A DNA stretch of 64,000 nucleotides from Brevundimonas vitisensis (GTDB lineage Bacteria; Pseudomonadota; Alphaproteobacteria; Caulobacterales; Caulobacteraceae): positions 2,194,501 to 2,258,500 of the forward strand of contig NZ_CP067977.1 in assembly GCF_016656965.1 (NCBI RefSeq), written 5' to 3'. The first letter of the stretch is position 1. Every line of letters begins with the position of its first letter. The notes beneath the pieces were generated by a model, which did not search any database, had not been told where the DNA came from, and saw nothing but the letters and a program-made list of their open reading frames with translations. Made by a program: the position numbers and the translations under genes. Positions 17,319 through 26,557 of this stretch are shown one piece after another.

Positions 17319-18089
17319 TCAGTTGCCGACGAAGGCGGATTTCCGCTTTTCCTTGAAGGCGGTTGTGCCCTCGCGGAAGTCCTCGGTCTGGACCATCAGG
17401 GGCTGGATATTGGCCTCAAAATCCAGGGCCTGGTCGAAGTTCTGGGCCGGGGCGGCCTCGAACTGGCGCTTGGCCATGCCGATGGCGATGGTCGGGGCAT
17501 CGACGAAGGAGGCGGCCAGTTCCCTGGCCTTGGCCAGCGCCTCGCCGGGCGGCGTGGAATAGAGCGCCAGGCCCAGCTGATGTGCCTCGGTGCCGCTGAC
17601 GAAGCGGCCGGAATACATGATCTCCTTGGCCCGCTGGATCGGGACATGGCGGCTGAGCAGATAGGCCGCGCCGCCGTCCGGAGCCAGGCCGATGTGGCGG
17701 AAGGCGAATTGGAAGCGGGCGTTCTCGGCGGCCACGATGATGTCCGTGGACAGGGCCATGGCCCAGCACATGCCGATGCAGACGCCTTCGACCGCGCTGA
17801 TGACCGGCTTGTTCGTATTGGCGATGGCGCGTGACATCCGGTGCATGTGCCGCATCCGGTAAAGCGATCCGCGGATCCCGCCGCCGCCCATCTCGCTGAC
17901 GTCGGCACCGGCACTGAAGTCCGAACCCGCCCCGGTCAGTATGATGACCCGCACCTGGTCGTCGTCCTGGCACTTTTGGAACGCCGCCTCGATCTCCAGG
18001 CGCATGGCCAACAGGATGGCGTTCTTGCGCTCCGGCCGGTTGATGGTGACGGTCGCGATGCCGCCCTCGATGGTCAGGTCGATGGCCAT
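17319..18089 (-). CDS. Crotonase family protein
   Basis: 256 residues. GSDFSAGADVSEM and EGVCIGMCWAMALSTDIIVAA are the two oxyanion-hole segments. Both hydratase Glu positions are changed (Ala and Phe by hand alignment) and the APDGGAAYLL segment has Asp, as in several isomerase or dehydratase-type crotonases. The ATG at 18089 has a strong AAAGGAGA ribosome site (18094-18101, minus strand). First gene of the reverse crotonase-DUF35-Ltp operon, divergent from the large acyl-CoA dehydrogenase operon. Confidence 0.9.
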   Translation of the reverse strand: MAIDLTIEGGIATVTINRPERKNAILLAMRLEIEAAFQKCQDDDQVRVIILTGAGSDFSAGADVSEMGGGGIRGSLYRMRHMHRMSRAIANTNKPVISAVEGVCIGMCWAMALSTDIIVAAENARFQFAFRHIGLAPDGGAAYLLSRHVPIQRAKEIMYSGRFVSGTEAHQLGLALYSTPPGEALAKARELAASFVDAPTIAIGMAKRQFEAAPAQNFDQALDFEANIQPLMVQTEDFREGTTAFKEKRKSAFVGN

Positions 18090-18235
18090 GCCGGTCTCCT
18101 TTGATGTGTGACCGGCATAGCACCGGGTCTTGGCTGGTGACGACCCAAGTGCGACCTTCGTGCCCGGCCATATCGCGGCTGCGATAGGGGTTGGCCCTCG
18201 CTTGTGGCACCGCACGCGGCGGTCAAATTGGCGGG
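18090..18235. promoter_or_regulatory. Divergent promoter region with inverted repeat (18168-18189)
   Basis: Intergenic region between two divergent catabolic operons. It contains TATCGC-ggct-GCGATA (18171-18186), a perfect 6-base inverted repeat that extends to CCaTATCGC / GCGATAgGG with one mismatch. Its right half, in the 13-mer GCTGCGATAGGGG, is repeated exactly at 4430-4442 in another divergent promoter of the cluster. A likely shared regulator site; which of the three local regulators binds it is not known. Confidence 0.5.
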
Positions 18236-19381
18236 GTGCAGACCTTCGACGCCCATCCTTTCAATCCGCCTGCTGGCGTCGCCGCCCTCCGCGACGAGGT
18301 GCGCGCCTTCATCGCCCGCGAAGCTCCGGTCACGGATGCGGCGGGCCGGGCCAACAGCTGGGCCGTCTGCAATGCGGACTTCTCCCGCGCCATGGCGAGG
18401 GCCGGCTATGTCGGCATGACCTGGCCCAGGCAATATGGGGGGCACGAGCGGCACCCCCTGCATCGCTATGTGGTTCTGGAGGAACTGCTGGCGGCGGGGG
18501 CCCCTGTCGGAATGCACTGGATAGCCGACCGCCAGAGCGGCCCCCTGCTGCTGCGATACGGCACCGAGGAACAGCGCCAGCAGTGGCTGCCGTCGATTGC
18601 GGCAGGCGAAACCTATGTCTGCATCGGCATGAGCGAACCGGGCGCGGGTTCGGACCTGGCCTCGATCCGGACCCAGGGCGTGCGCGACGGCGAGGGCTGG
18701 CGCATCACGGGCCAGAAGCTGTGGACCACAAACGCCCACAATGCCCATCTGATGATCGCCCTGGTCCGCACGGTCGAGGGATCGCAGCGGAACGAGGGCC
18801 TGACCCAGTTCCTGATTCCCATGGATGCGCCGGGCGTGACGGTGCGACCGATCATCGACCTGGTCGGCGGGCACGATTTCAACGAGGTTTTCCTGGACAA
18901 TGTCCATGTGCCGGATACGGCGCGGGTGGGCCCCGAAGGCAATGGCTGGACCCAGTGCACAGCCGAGCTGGCTCTGGAGCGGTCGGGGCCCGAGCGATAT
19001 CTGTCCAGCTATTCGGCCTTGACCGAGCTCATCCGCTTCGCCGGTCCCGATCCCGATCCGGTGCTGGCCGGGGTGATCGGACGGCTGACGGCTGACCTCT
19101 GGACCCTGCGGCACATGAGCCAGTCGACGGCCGCCAAACTGGCCGCCGGACAGGACCCGGCCCTGGAGGCTGCGATCGTCAAGGACCTGGGCAACAGTTT
19201 CGAACAGGATCTGCCGCGAGCCATCCAGGCCGCCTTGGACGGGGTGGACGATCTGTCGGACGCCGGCGACCTGGCGCGGGTCCTGGCTCTGCTGCTGCAG
19301 GTGTCGCCGTCATTCTCGCTGCGGGGCGGTACGCGCGAAATCCTGAGGGGCATCATCGCTCGGGGGCTGGGATTGCGATGA
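18236..19381 (+). CDS. Acyl-CoA dehydrogenase, larger subunit type (pair 1)
   Basis: 381 residues. Typical acyl-CoA dehydrogenase motifs: MSEPGAGSDLASIRT (flavin and substrate contacts), GQKLWTTNAHNA, NEVFLDNVHVP and RGGTREILRGIIARGLGL at the end. The Glu of the common YEGT motif is Gly here. It overlaps the next, shorter acyl-CoA dehydrogenase by four bases, as in the heterotetrameric (alpha2beta2) dehydrogenases of steroid side-chain degradation. The GTG at 18236 was chosen as start; a TTG at 18191 would add 15 residues overlapping the operator. First gene of the 16-gene operon. Confidence 0.87.
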   Translation: MQTFDAHPFNPPAGVAALRDEVRAFIAREAPVTDAAGRANSWAVCNADFSRAMARAGYVGMTWPRQYGGHERHPLHRYVVLEELLAAGAPVGMHWIADRQSGPLLLRYGTEEQRQQWLPSIAAGETYVCIGMSEPGAGSDLASIRTQGVRDGEGWRITGQKLWTTNAHNAHLMIALVRTVEGSQRNEGLTQFLIPMDAPGVTVRPIIDLVGGHDFNEVFLDNVHVPDTARVGPEGNGWTQCTAELALERSGPERYLSSYSALTELIRFAGPDPDPVLAGVIGRLTADLWTLRHMSQSTAAKLAAGQDPALEAAIVKDLGNSFEQDLPRAIQAALDGVDDLSDAGDLARVLALLLQVSPSFSLRGGTREILRGIIARGLGLR

Positions 19382-20376
19382 GTGAGGCCCGGTCCATGCT
19401 GGTTGAAACTGCAGATCGTCTGTTTACGGATATTTCTGCCGCGCCCGACGCCGTCTTTGCCGATGTGTGGTCCGGCCTGGCCGACACGGGGTTCGCCGCC
19501 CTGCTGCTGTCCGAGGACGAGGGCGGATTCGGTGGCGACTGGGGCGACTTGTTCGCCGTGGTTCGGCTCGCGGGTTTTCACGCCCTGGCCGCTCCGGTCG
19601 GAGAGGCTGCTCTTGCCGCCTGGGCGTTGGCGAAGGCCGGTCTGGATCCGGTCGAAGGGCTGGCCACCATAGCTCCCGTGGTCGAGGGTACGATCGAGGC
19701 AGGCCGTTTCACCGGCAGCCTGCGCGGCGTGCCCTGGGGAGGCGAGGCCCAGGTCGTGGTCGCGATGCTGGAGGGGTGCCTGCTGCGGCTCTCGGTCGCC
19801 GATGCGGTGGTGACACCGGGATCAAGCCCGGCAGGCGAACCGCGCGACCGTCTGACCTTCGCCAGTGCGCCGATCCAGGCAGCGGGCTGCGGCATCGATC
19901 TGCTGGCCTGCGGTGCCTTTCTGCGGTCCGCGCAGATCGCCGGAGCCCTGGATGCGGCCCTGGCAGCCTCGATCGCCTATGCCAACGACCGGGTCCAGTT
20001 CGGCAAGCCGATCGCCAAGTTTCAGACGGTGCAGCAGAACCTGGCCATCTTCGCGGTCGAAGCGGCAGCGGTGAACACAGCGGGACAGGCGGCAGCGCGC
20101 GCTGCGGATGCTGGGGATGCCAGTCTGGAGTTCGCGGCGGCCAAGCTGCGGGCCAACGCCGCCGCCGGACAGGGGGCCGCGCTGGCGCATCAGGTCCATG
20201 GGGCGATCGGCTTCACGCTGGAGTATCCGCTGCATCGCCTGACACGACGTCTGACCGGCTGGCGGTCCGAGTTCGGCGGAGATCGTTTCTGGGCCACGCG
20301 CCTGGGCCGCCAGGTCGCCGCTCTGGGACCGCAGGGCCTGTGGCACGAACTCGCCCGCCGCACCGACGCGGCCTGA
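19378..20376 (+). CDS. Acyl-CoA dehydrogenase, smaller subunit type (pair 1)
   Basis: 332 residues, shorter than ordinary acyl-CoA dehydrogenases (about 380). The middle beta domain is reduced and poorly conserved, while the C-terminal helical domain is clear: ANDRVQFGKPIAKFQTVQQN and HQVHGAIGFTLEYPLHRLT. The Glu in TLEYP is shared by the matching subunits of the other two pairs (TWEHP, TEEY). Start overlaps the partner as ATGA. Expected to form one active site with the 18236 protein; substrate unknown. Confidence 0.87.
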   Translation: MSEARSMLVETADRLFTDISAAPDAVFADVWSGLADTGFAALLLSEDEGGFGGDWGDLFAVVRLAGFHALAAPVGEAALAAWALAKAGLDPVEGLATIAPVVEGTIEAGRFTGSLRGVPWGGEAQVVVAMLEGCLLRLSVADAVVTPGSSPAGEPRDRLTFASAPIQAAGCGIDLLACGAFLRSAQIAGALDAALAASIAYANDRVQFGKPIAKFQTVQQNLAIFAVEAAAVNTAGQAAARAADAGDASLEFAAAKLRANAAAGQGAALAHQVHGAIGFTLEYPLHRLTRRLTGWRSEFGGDRFWATRLGRQVAALGPQGLWHELARRTDAA

Positions 20377-20394
20377 CGCCAAGGACCGACCCTC

Positions 20395-21579
20395 ATGCCC
20401 CACGCCGTCATCGTCTCGACCGCCAGAACCCCGATCGGCCGGGCTTTCCGTGGTGCGTTCAACAACACCCACGGCGCGGACCTGGGGGGGCATGTCGTGG
20501 CAGCGGCCCTGGCGCGCGCCGGTGTCGGGCCGGACGAGGTCGAAGACGTCATCCTGGGCTGCGCGACGCCCGAGGGGCCGACCGGAAACAATATTGCCCG
20601 CCAGTCGGCGATCCGGGCCGGATGTCCGGTCGGTGTGCCGGGCTTCACCCTGGACCGGAAATGCTCGTCGGGCCTTCAGGCCGTGGTCCTGGCCGCCCAG
20701 CGGGTGCTGGCGGGTGAAGCGGATGTGTTTGTGGCGGGCGGGGTGGAGAGCGTCTCCCTGACGCATCATCACATCAACCGGCACCGCAATCGCTCGAACT
20801 GGTTGCTCGAGCACAAGGCTGACATCTATGCGCCCATGATCGCCACGGCCGACACGGTAGCGCGGCGATACGGCATCAGCCGCGAGGCCCAGGACGCCTA
20901 TGCGCTGGAGAGCCAGCGGCGGGTCGCGGCGGCCCAGGCGGCGGGCCGGTTCGATGCCGAGATCGTGGCGCTGGAAAGCGTCAAACAGCTGACCGACAAG
21001 GCGGGATCGGTCACGGGGGAGGAGACGGTCACCCTGACGAAGGACGAGGGCAATCGGCCGGACACGACGCTGGAGGGTCTGTCGGCGCTGAAACCCATCA
21101 TGGGCGAAGGTGCCTTCATCACGGCCGGAAACTCATCCCAGCTTTCAGACGGGGCCAGCGTCTGCGTGGTCATGTCGGACGCAGAAGCGGATCGGCGCGG
21201 CCTGACGCCCCTGGGGCGTTTCACCGGTTTCGCCGTGGCCGGCTGCGAGCCGGACGAGATGGGTATCGGTCCCGTTCTGGCGGTGCCGAAACTTCTGGCG
21301 CGACATGGCCTAGACATCCACGACATCGACCTGTGGGAGCTGAACGAGGCCTTTGCCTCACAGGTTCTTTACTGCCGCGACACCCTGGGCATCGACCCGG
21401 AGCGGTTCAACGTCGACGGCGGCGCGATCGCGGTCGGCCACCCCTATGGCATGAGTGGCTCGCGTCTGGTCGGTCATGCGCTTATCGAAGGGGCACGGCG
21501 GGGCGCCCGGCGCGTCGTCGTGACCATGTGCATCGGCGGAGGCATGGGCGCCGCCGGTCTGTTCGAGATCGACCGATGA
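20395..21579 (+). CDS. Acetyl-CoA C-acetyltransferase (classical thiolase)
   Basis: 394 residues with the complete thiolase active site: nucleophile Cys90 in [32 protein letters not shown] and the second Cys in [11 protein letters not shown]. It would cleave 3-ketoacyl-CoA with CoA, releasing acetyl-CoA or propionyl-CoA; FadA5-like thiolases have this role in sterol side-chain breakdown. Starts 18 bases after the acyl-CoA dehydrogenase and overlaps the next crotonase by four bases. Confidence 0.95.
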   Translation: MPHAVIVSTARTPIGRAFRGAFNNTHGADLGGHVVAAALARAGVGPDEVEDVILGCATPEGPTGNNIARQSAIRAGCPVGVPGFTLDRKCSSGLQAVVLAAQRVLAGEADVFVAGGVESVSLTHHHINRHRNRSNWLLEHKADIYAPMIATADTVARRYGISREAQDAYALESQRRVAAAQAAGRFDAEIVALESVKQLTDKAGSVTGEETVTLTKDEGNRPDTTLEGLSALKPIMGEGAFITAGNSSQLSDGASVCVVMSDAEADRRGLTPLGRFTGFAVAGCEPDEMGIGPVLAVPKLLARHGLDIHDIDLWELNEAFASQVLYCRDTLGIDPERFNVDGGAIAVGHPYGMSGSRLVGHALIEGARRGARRVVVTMCIGGGMGAAGLFEIDR

Positions 21580-22391
21580 CCGACCACTACGCCGCCTTCG
21601 ACCGTCTGAAGTTCGACCGGCCCGCGCCCTGGGTGCTGCGGATCACGATCAGCAATCCGGGCAAGTCCAATGCCGTGACCCCGGCCATGCACCGCCAGCT
21701 CGAAGACGTCTGGGCCGCCATCGACGCCGACCCGCAGACGCGCGTGACCATCATCACCGGCGAGGGCCGAGCCTTCTGTGCGGGGGGAGCTTTGGACGAC
21801 ATGCCGAGCGGTGGCGTGCTGGATCCGAACCAGCAGGTGTCCAAGGATTTCAACAATGCGGTCCGGCTGGTGCGGGGCATCATCGATGCGCGAAAACCGA
21901 TCGTCTCGGCCATCAACGGCGCGGCGGTCGGAGCCGGGCTGGCCATCGGCCTGCTGGCCGACGTCTCGATCGCGTCCAAGACCGCAAAGCTGCTGGATGG
22001 CCATGTGCGGATCGGGGTGACCGCCGGGGACCATGCTGCGATCGTCTGGCCCCTGCTGTGCGGCATGGCCAAGGCCAAATACTATCTGCTGACCAACCGG
22101 CCGATGACGGGCGAGGAGGCGGAGCGCAACAATCTGGTCTCCCTGGCCGTCGATGCCGAGGTGCTGGAGGCGACGTCGATCGAGGTGGCCAGCGAACTGG
22201 CCGCGTCCGCTCCCACTGCGGTGCGAATGACCAAATACGTCCTGAACCACTGGCTGCGGCAGCAATCGGCGATCTTCGACCTGTCGGCGGCTTTCGAGAT
22301 GGTCAATTTTTCAGGAGCCGAGGCGACCGAGGCCATGGCCGCGATGGCGGAAAAACGCGCGCCCGACTTCAAGTCCGACGTGACGTTCTGA
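21576..22391 (+). CDS. Crotonase family protein
   Basis: 271 residues. [13 protein letters not shown] and [21 protein letters not shown] are the oxyanion-hole segments. Ala and His stand at the two hydratase Glu positions ([15 protein letters not shown]). Ends in the usual [10 protein letters not shown] tail. ATG 21576 overlaps the thiolase stop (ATGA). Likely acts on an unsaturated acyl-CoA made by one of the dehydrogenases; hydratase versus isomerase or hydrolase is open. Confidence 0.88.
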   Translation: MTDHYAAFDRLKFDRPAPWVLRITISNPGKSNAVTPAMHRQLEDVWAAIDADPQTRVTIITGEGRAFCAGGALDDMPSGGVLDPNQQVSKDFNNAVRLVRGIIDARKPIVSAINGAAVGAGLAIGLLADVSIASKTAKLLDGHVRIGVTAGDHAAIVWPLLCGMAKAKYYLLTNRPMTGEEAERNNLVSLAVDAEVLEATSIEVASELAASAPTAVRMTKYVLNHWLRQQSAIFDLSAAFEMVNFSGAEATEAMAAMAEKRAPDFKSDVTF

Positions 22392-22401
22392 GGGGCTGGC
22401 G

Positions 22402-23514
22402 ATGACCGACACCGAAACCGGCATGGACCTGATTGCCCTGCGCGACGGGGTCCGCGGCGTCCTTGCCGAACAGGCGTCGCATGAGCGGGTGAAGGCCTTC
22501 GCCGACGCGGAACAGATCCTGGACAAGGCGTTGTGGGATCAGGCCGCCGGCTTGGGCTGGACGGCCCTGTCGGCACCCGAGTGTTTCGGCGGGCTTGGCC
22601 TGGGTGCGCTGGAACTGGGTGTGGTGCAACAGGAACTGGGCCGCGCGGTGGCCCCTCTGCCGTGGCTGGGGACCATGCTGGCCGTTGAAATCCTGTCCCA
22701 TGCCGGAGAGGGGCCACAGGTCGCCGCCTGGACCGAAGGATTGGCCACGGGCACCCGCATCGGTGCCGTTTCCATGGTGACCCCCGAGGCCCTGTCGACG
22801 GATCTGATCCTGTCGTCAGGCGCGGGCGGCCTGGTCCTGAACGGCTTTGCGGGCGATCTGATGGACGGATCGGCAGCCGATCTGCTGATCCTGCTGGCCC
22901 GTCGGGAGGACGGCAAACTCGCCTGGGTGGTGGTGGAACCGTCGATCGATGGCGTCACGCCGGAAAAGATCGGCACCGTCGACCGGACCCGGCATCTGGC
23001 CCAGGTCCGCTTCACCGATGTCTGGCTGCCGTCCGAGCGTCTGCTGGCGGTGGATGCCGAGCGGGTGGGACAGGCCTTGCTGGCGACGGCTTCGCTGGCG
23101 ATCGCCGCCGACTGCGACGGTGGGGCCAACGCCATCCTGGAACTGACACTCGACTATCTGAAGACCCGACAGCAGTTCGGAAAGCCGATCGGGTCGTTTC
23201 AGGCGCTGAAGCACCGATGTGCCGAGCACAAGATTGCCCTGGTCGCTTCGGGTGGCTTGCTGGCCGAGGCGACCGACCGGCTGGCGCGCGGCGATGACGA
23301 GGCGCTGCGCTTAGCCCTTGCGGCCAAGGCCCTGTGCGCCTCGGTCTATTTCCGTATCGCCGAGGATGCGGTCCAGCTGCATGGGGGCATCGGCTATACC
23401 TGGGAGCACCCCTGCCATCTATATCTGAAGCGCGCGCGGCTGAACCAGCAGCTGTTTGGCGGCGAGACTGCTCACCTGGATCGGGTCGCGCAGCTGTTGC
23501 TGGCGGCGGCGTGA
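22402..23514 (+). CDS. Acyl-CoA dehydrogenase, smaller subunit type (pair 2)
   Basis: 370 residues. The N-terminal helical domain (LRDGVRGVLAEQ, LGWTALSAPECFGGLGLG) and C-terminal domain (YLKTRQQFGKPIGSFQALKHR, VQLHGGIGYTWEHPCHLYLKR) are well conserved, but the flavin-contacting SEPGAGSD-type motif of the middle domain is missing. The TWEHP Glu matches TLEYP of pair 1. Followed at once by the larger partner (one base between TGA and ATG). Predicted half of a two-gene dehydrogenase. Confidence 0.89.
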   Translation: MTDTETGMDLIALRDGVRGVLAEQASHERVKAFADAEQILDKALWDQAAGLGWTALSAPECFGGLGLGALELGVVQQELGRAVAPLPWLGTMLAVEILSHAGEGPQVAAWTEGLATGTRIGAVSMVTPEALSTDLILSSGAGGLVLNGFAGDLMDGSAADLLILLARREDGKLAWVVVEPSIDGVTPEKIGTVDRTRHLAQVRFTDVWLPSERLLAVDAERVGQALLATASLAIAADCDGGANAILELTLDYLKTRQQFGKPIGSFQALKHRCAEHKIALVASGGLLAEATDRLARGDDEALRLALAAKALCASVYFRIAEDAVQLHGGIGYTWEHPCHLYLKRARLNQQLFGGETAHLDRVAQLLLAAA

Positions 23515-23515
23515 G

Positions 23516-24757
23516 ATGACGATGACCCTGTCCACACCGACCGTTTCTCCGGCTCGCGTCTTCGACCCCCTGGCGCACAAGGATGACCTGACCGCCTTTC
23601 GTGCCGAGGTCCGGGCTTGGCTGGAGGCGGTGGTCCCAGCTGACTGGCAGACACGGATGACCGGGGCGGATGAGGCCGACTATGTCGCCTTCCAGCGCTG
23701 GTGGTTCGCAGAAATGCAGAAGGTGGGTTTGGCCACGCCGCACTGGCCTCGCGACTGGGGCGGTGCCGACATCGGCATCCGGCACCAGACGATCATCTTC
23801 GAAGAGGTGGCACGCGCCGGGGCCCCGGGGCCCGAGCTGTTCGTTATCTCGCTGTATCACCTGCCCGCCACCCTGTTCGGTCATGGATCCCAGGCGCAGC
23901 GCGACCGCTATCTGACCGGGGTGAAGGAACGCGGCGAGGTCTGGTGCCAGGGCTTTTCGGAGCCCAACGCCGGATCGGACCTGGCCTCGCTGCGCACGCG
24001 GGCCGAGCGGCGCGGTGACGTCTATGTGGTCAATGGTCAGAAGGTCTGGTCGTCGTACGGGGCCTTTGCCGACTATTGCCTGCTGCTGGCCCGCACGGAC
24101 TTCGAGGCCCCCAAGAAGCAGGCCGGCATCACCTATTTCATCCTGGACATGAAGGCTCCGGGCGTGACCGTGCGCCCGATCCGTCAGGCGACCGGCCAGT
24201 CCGAGTTCTGTGAAATCTTCCTGGACAATGTCGAGATTCCGGTAGCCGACCGGATCGGCGAAGAGAACGCGGGCTGGATGATCGCCCAGTCGACCCTGTC
24301 GGCCGAGCGGGGCCTGATCGTCTTCGAACTATCAGAGCGGATGGCCCGGGCCTTCGACGCCGACCTGGCCGAGGCCAAACGCACCGACGCCGCCTGGCTG
24401 AAGGACGACCAGCTGCGGCGCGAATTCACCGCCGCCTATTCGGACATGGTCACCCTGCGCCTGATGATCCGGGCCATGATGCAGGAGGTCGAGGCCGATC
24501 CGCACATGGGTTCGGCTACCCTGCCGACCTATATCAAGATCCACTTCTCGAACATTCTGCGGCGCTACACTGATTTCCGCGTGCGGATCGGCGGATTGGC
24601 GGCCCAGGCCCAGCAGCCGGCGGTGATGGGCGGCGGTCATCAGACCGGCAATGCCATGCACGATTTCATTCTCAGCTACGCCTGGAGCATATCGGGCGGC
24701 ACGGTCGAGATCCTCAAGACCGTGATCGCCGAGCGCGTGCTCGGCCTGCCGCGCTAG
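23516..24757 (+). CDS. Acyl-CoA dehydrogenase, larger subunit type (pair 2)
   Basis: 413 residues. GFSEPNAGSDLASLRTRAER, GQKVWSSYGAFADYC, CEIFLDNVEIP and the end ISGGTVEILKTVIAERVLGL define the subunit that carries the flavin/substrate loop; the YEGT Glu is Gly. The sequence around GFSEPNAGSDLASL is almost identical to the pair-3 larger subunit, pointing to duplication. ATG 23516 sits at TGAGATG after the partner stop. Gene order (small then large) is reversed relative to pairs 1 and 3. Confidence 0.9.
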   Translation: MTMTLSTPTVSPARVFDPLAHKDDLTAFRAEVRAWLEAVVPADWQTRMTGADEADYVAFQRWWFAEMQKVGLATPHWPRDWGGADIGIRHQTIIFEEVARAGAPGPELFVISLYHLPATLFGHGSQAQRDRYLTGVKERGEVWCQGFSEPNAGSDLASLRTRAERRGDVYVVNGQKVWSSYGAFADYCLLLARTDFEAPKKQAGITYFILDMKAPGVTVRPIRQATGQSEFCEIFLDNVEIPVADRIGEENAGWMIAQSTLSAERGLIVFELSERMARAFDADLAEAKRTDAAWLKDDQLRREFTAAYSDMVTLRLMIRAMMQEVEADPHMGSATLPTYIKIHFSNILRRYTDFRVRIGGLAAQAQQPAVMGGGHQTGNAMHDFILSYAWSISGGTVEILKTVIAERVLGLPR

Positions 24758-24767
24758 GGGCCTGCGC

Positions 24768-25583
24768 ATGTCCGATACCGAAGCCGCCGTCCTGGTCGAT
24801 CGTCCTGCCGAGGGCGTGGCCCGGATCACCCTGAACCGGCCCGAGGCGCTGAACAGCTTCACCTTTGACATGTACGAGGCGCTGATCGCGGCCTTCGAGG
24901 GGCTGCGTGACGATCCCGACGCTCGCGTCATCGTCCTGACCGGGGCGGGTCGGGCTTTCTGTGCCGGGCATGATGTGCGGGCAGGATCAAAGCCGGGTTG
25001 GGTCCGGCCCGGCCTGGGGCGAATCCAGGCGGGCAAATACACCATGCGGGTGCTGGGCCAGATCCCGGTCCTGATGCGATCCATGCCCCAGCCGATCATC
25101 TGTGCGGTCAATGGCACGGCGGCGGGGATCGGCTATTCGCTGGCCCTCGCTTCGGATCTGACGATTGCCGCCCGTTCGTCGAAATTCGTCAATGTGATCC
25201 ACAATGCCGCGACGGGAGCGGAACTGGGGATGAGCTATCTGTTGCCGCGCGCCGTCGGCACCCAGAGGGCGGCCGAACTTCTGCTGACCGCCCGCCCCGT
25301 CCTGTCGGACGAAGCCGAACGGATCGGCCTGGTCCTGCGTACTGTCGAGGACGAGGCGCTGATGGATGAGGCGCTGAAACTGGCTGACGCCATCGCCGTG
25401 AACAGCCCGGTCGGTATCTGGCTGACCAAGCAGTCGCTCTGGTTCAACCAGTCGGCGGGCAGTCTGGAAGCGGCGATCGAGCTGGAAAACCGCGCCGTCC
25501 TGGCCAGCCAGGCCACCGAGGACGCCGTCGAGAAGCGCACCTCGGCGATGGAAAAGCGCCGCCCGAATTTCAAGCACACCTGA
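24768..25583 (+). CDS. Crotonase family protein
   Basis: 271 residues. First oxyanion segment GRAFCAGHDVRAG, second NGTAAGIGYSLALASDLTIAA. Ser replaces the first hydratase Glu; the second region carries NAATGAELGMSYLLPRAVG, so a Glu lies nearby but is not in the canonical PE position. Ends in EKRRPNFKHT. Ten bases after the dehydrogenase stop. Probably works on the product of the pair-2 dehydrogenase. Confidence 0.88.
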   Translation: MSDTEAAVLVDRPAEGVARITLNRPEALNSFTFDMYEALIAAFEGLRDDPDARVIVLTGAGRAFCAGHDVRAGSKPGWVRPGLGRIQAGKYTMRVLGQIPVLMRSMPQPIICAVNGTAAGIGYSLALASDLTIAARSSKFVNVIHNAATGAELGMSYLLPRAVGTQRAAELLLTARPVLSDEAERIGLVLRTVEDEALMDEALKLADAIAVNSPVGIWLTKQSLWFNQSAGSLEAAIELENRAVLASQATEDAVEKRTSAMEKRRPNFKHT

Positions 25584-25624
25584 CGGGCCCAAAGGGCTGC
25601 GTCACCCAGGATGAGGATGGATCG

Positions 25625-26557
25625 ATGACAGATGCGATGCGCTTTGACGGCAAGGTCGTAGTGGTTACGGGGGCCGGGAACGGCCTGGGCCGGACCTATG
25701 CCCTGCAACTGGCCGAGCGGGGCGCGCGCGTCGTCGTCAATGATCTGGGCGGATCTACCGACGGTCGCGGCGACGACCAGGCGGCAGCCTCCAGAGTCGT
25801 CGAGGAAATCCGCGCGGCGGGTGGAGAGGCTGTGGCCAACTTCGACAGCGTCGCGACCCAGGCTGGTGGTGCGGCCATCGTTCAGACCGCCCTGGATACC
25901 TGGGGCAGGGTCGATGCGGTCATCGCCAATGCCGGCATCCTGCGGGACCGCAGCTTCTCCAAGCTGAGCGTCGAGGAACTGGACATCATCCTGGATGTCC
26001 ATCTGCGCGGGACCTATTTCACGGTCCAGCCCGCCTTCAACTGGATGAAGGACAACGGCGGCGGCAACATCGTGGTGACGGCCTCGCCGTCGGGCCTGTT
26101 CGGGGCCTTCGGCCAGGCCAACTATGCGGCGGCCAAACTGGGCATCGTCGGCATGATGCGCGTCATGGCCATTGAGGGCGCGCGGGCCGGAATCAAGATC
26201 AATGCCCTGGCTCCCACCGCGGCCACCCGGCTGACCGCCACGGCCGGGATGTCGGGCGAGGCGACCGAGCCCAGGACGCCGCAGGAGGATCCGATGTCCA
26301 CCGAGCGCGTCTCGCCCCTGGTGCTGGCCCTGGCGCACGAGACCTGTCCGGCGTCGGGCGAAATCTTCAACGCGGGCTGTGGCTGGATCAACCGGGTGGT
26401 CGTTGCGGTGACCGAAGGCGTGGTCCTGGATGACTTCAGCCCTGAGGCCGTCGCCGGTCAGTGGGAGGCCATCCGCGACACTTCGGCCTTGACCGTGCCC
26501 GCCGATGCGACGACCTATTGGCACATGATCCAGGAAAAGACCGGCGCTCAGGGCTGA
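25625..26557 (+). CDS. SDR, (3R)-hydroxyacyl-CoA dehydrogenase-like (MFE-2/HSD17B4 N-terminal domain type)
   Basis: 310 residues. VTGAGNGLGRTYALQLAERG and VVNDLGGSTDGRG, with the later VVEEIRAAGGEAVANFDSV, are characteristic of the dehydrogenase domain of peroxisomal multifunctional enzyme type 2. The catalytic set is complete: Asn in NAGILRDRSFSK, Ser in TASPSG, and YAAAK. It should oxidise a 3-hydroxyacyl-CoA to 3-ketoacyl-CoA with NAD+. No hydratase-2 (MaoC) or SCP2 domain is fused. The window contains no FadB-type dehydrogenase, so this is the only candidate for that step. The thioesterase start overlaps its stop (TGATG). Confidence 0.9.
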   Translation: MTDAMRFDGKVVVVTGAGNGLGRTYALQLAERGARVVVNDLGGSTDGRGDDQAAASRVVEEIRAAGGEAVANFDSVATQAGGAAIVQTALDTWGRVDAVIANAGILRDRSFSKLSVEELDIILDVHLRGTYFTVQPAFNWMKDNGGGNIVVTASPSGLFGAFGQANYAAAKLGIVGMMRVMAIEGARAGIKINALAPTAATRLTATAGMSGEATEPRTPQEDPMSTERVSPLVLALAHETCPASGEIFNAGCGWINRVVVAVTEGVVLDDFSPEAVAGQWEAIRDTSALTVPADATTYWHMIQEKTGAQG

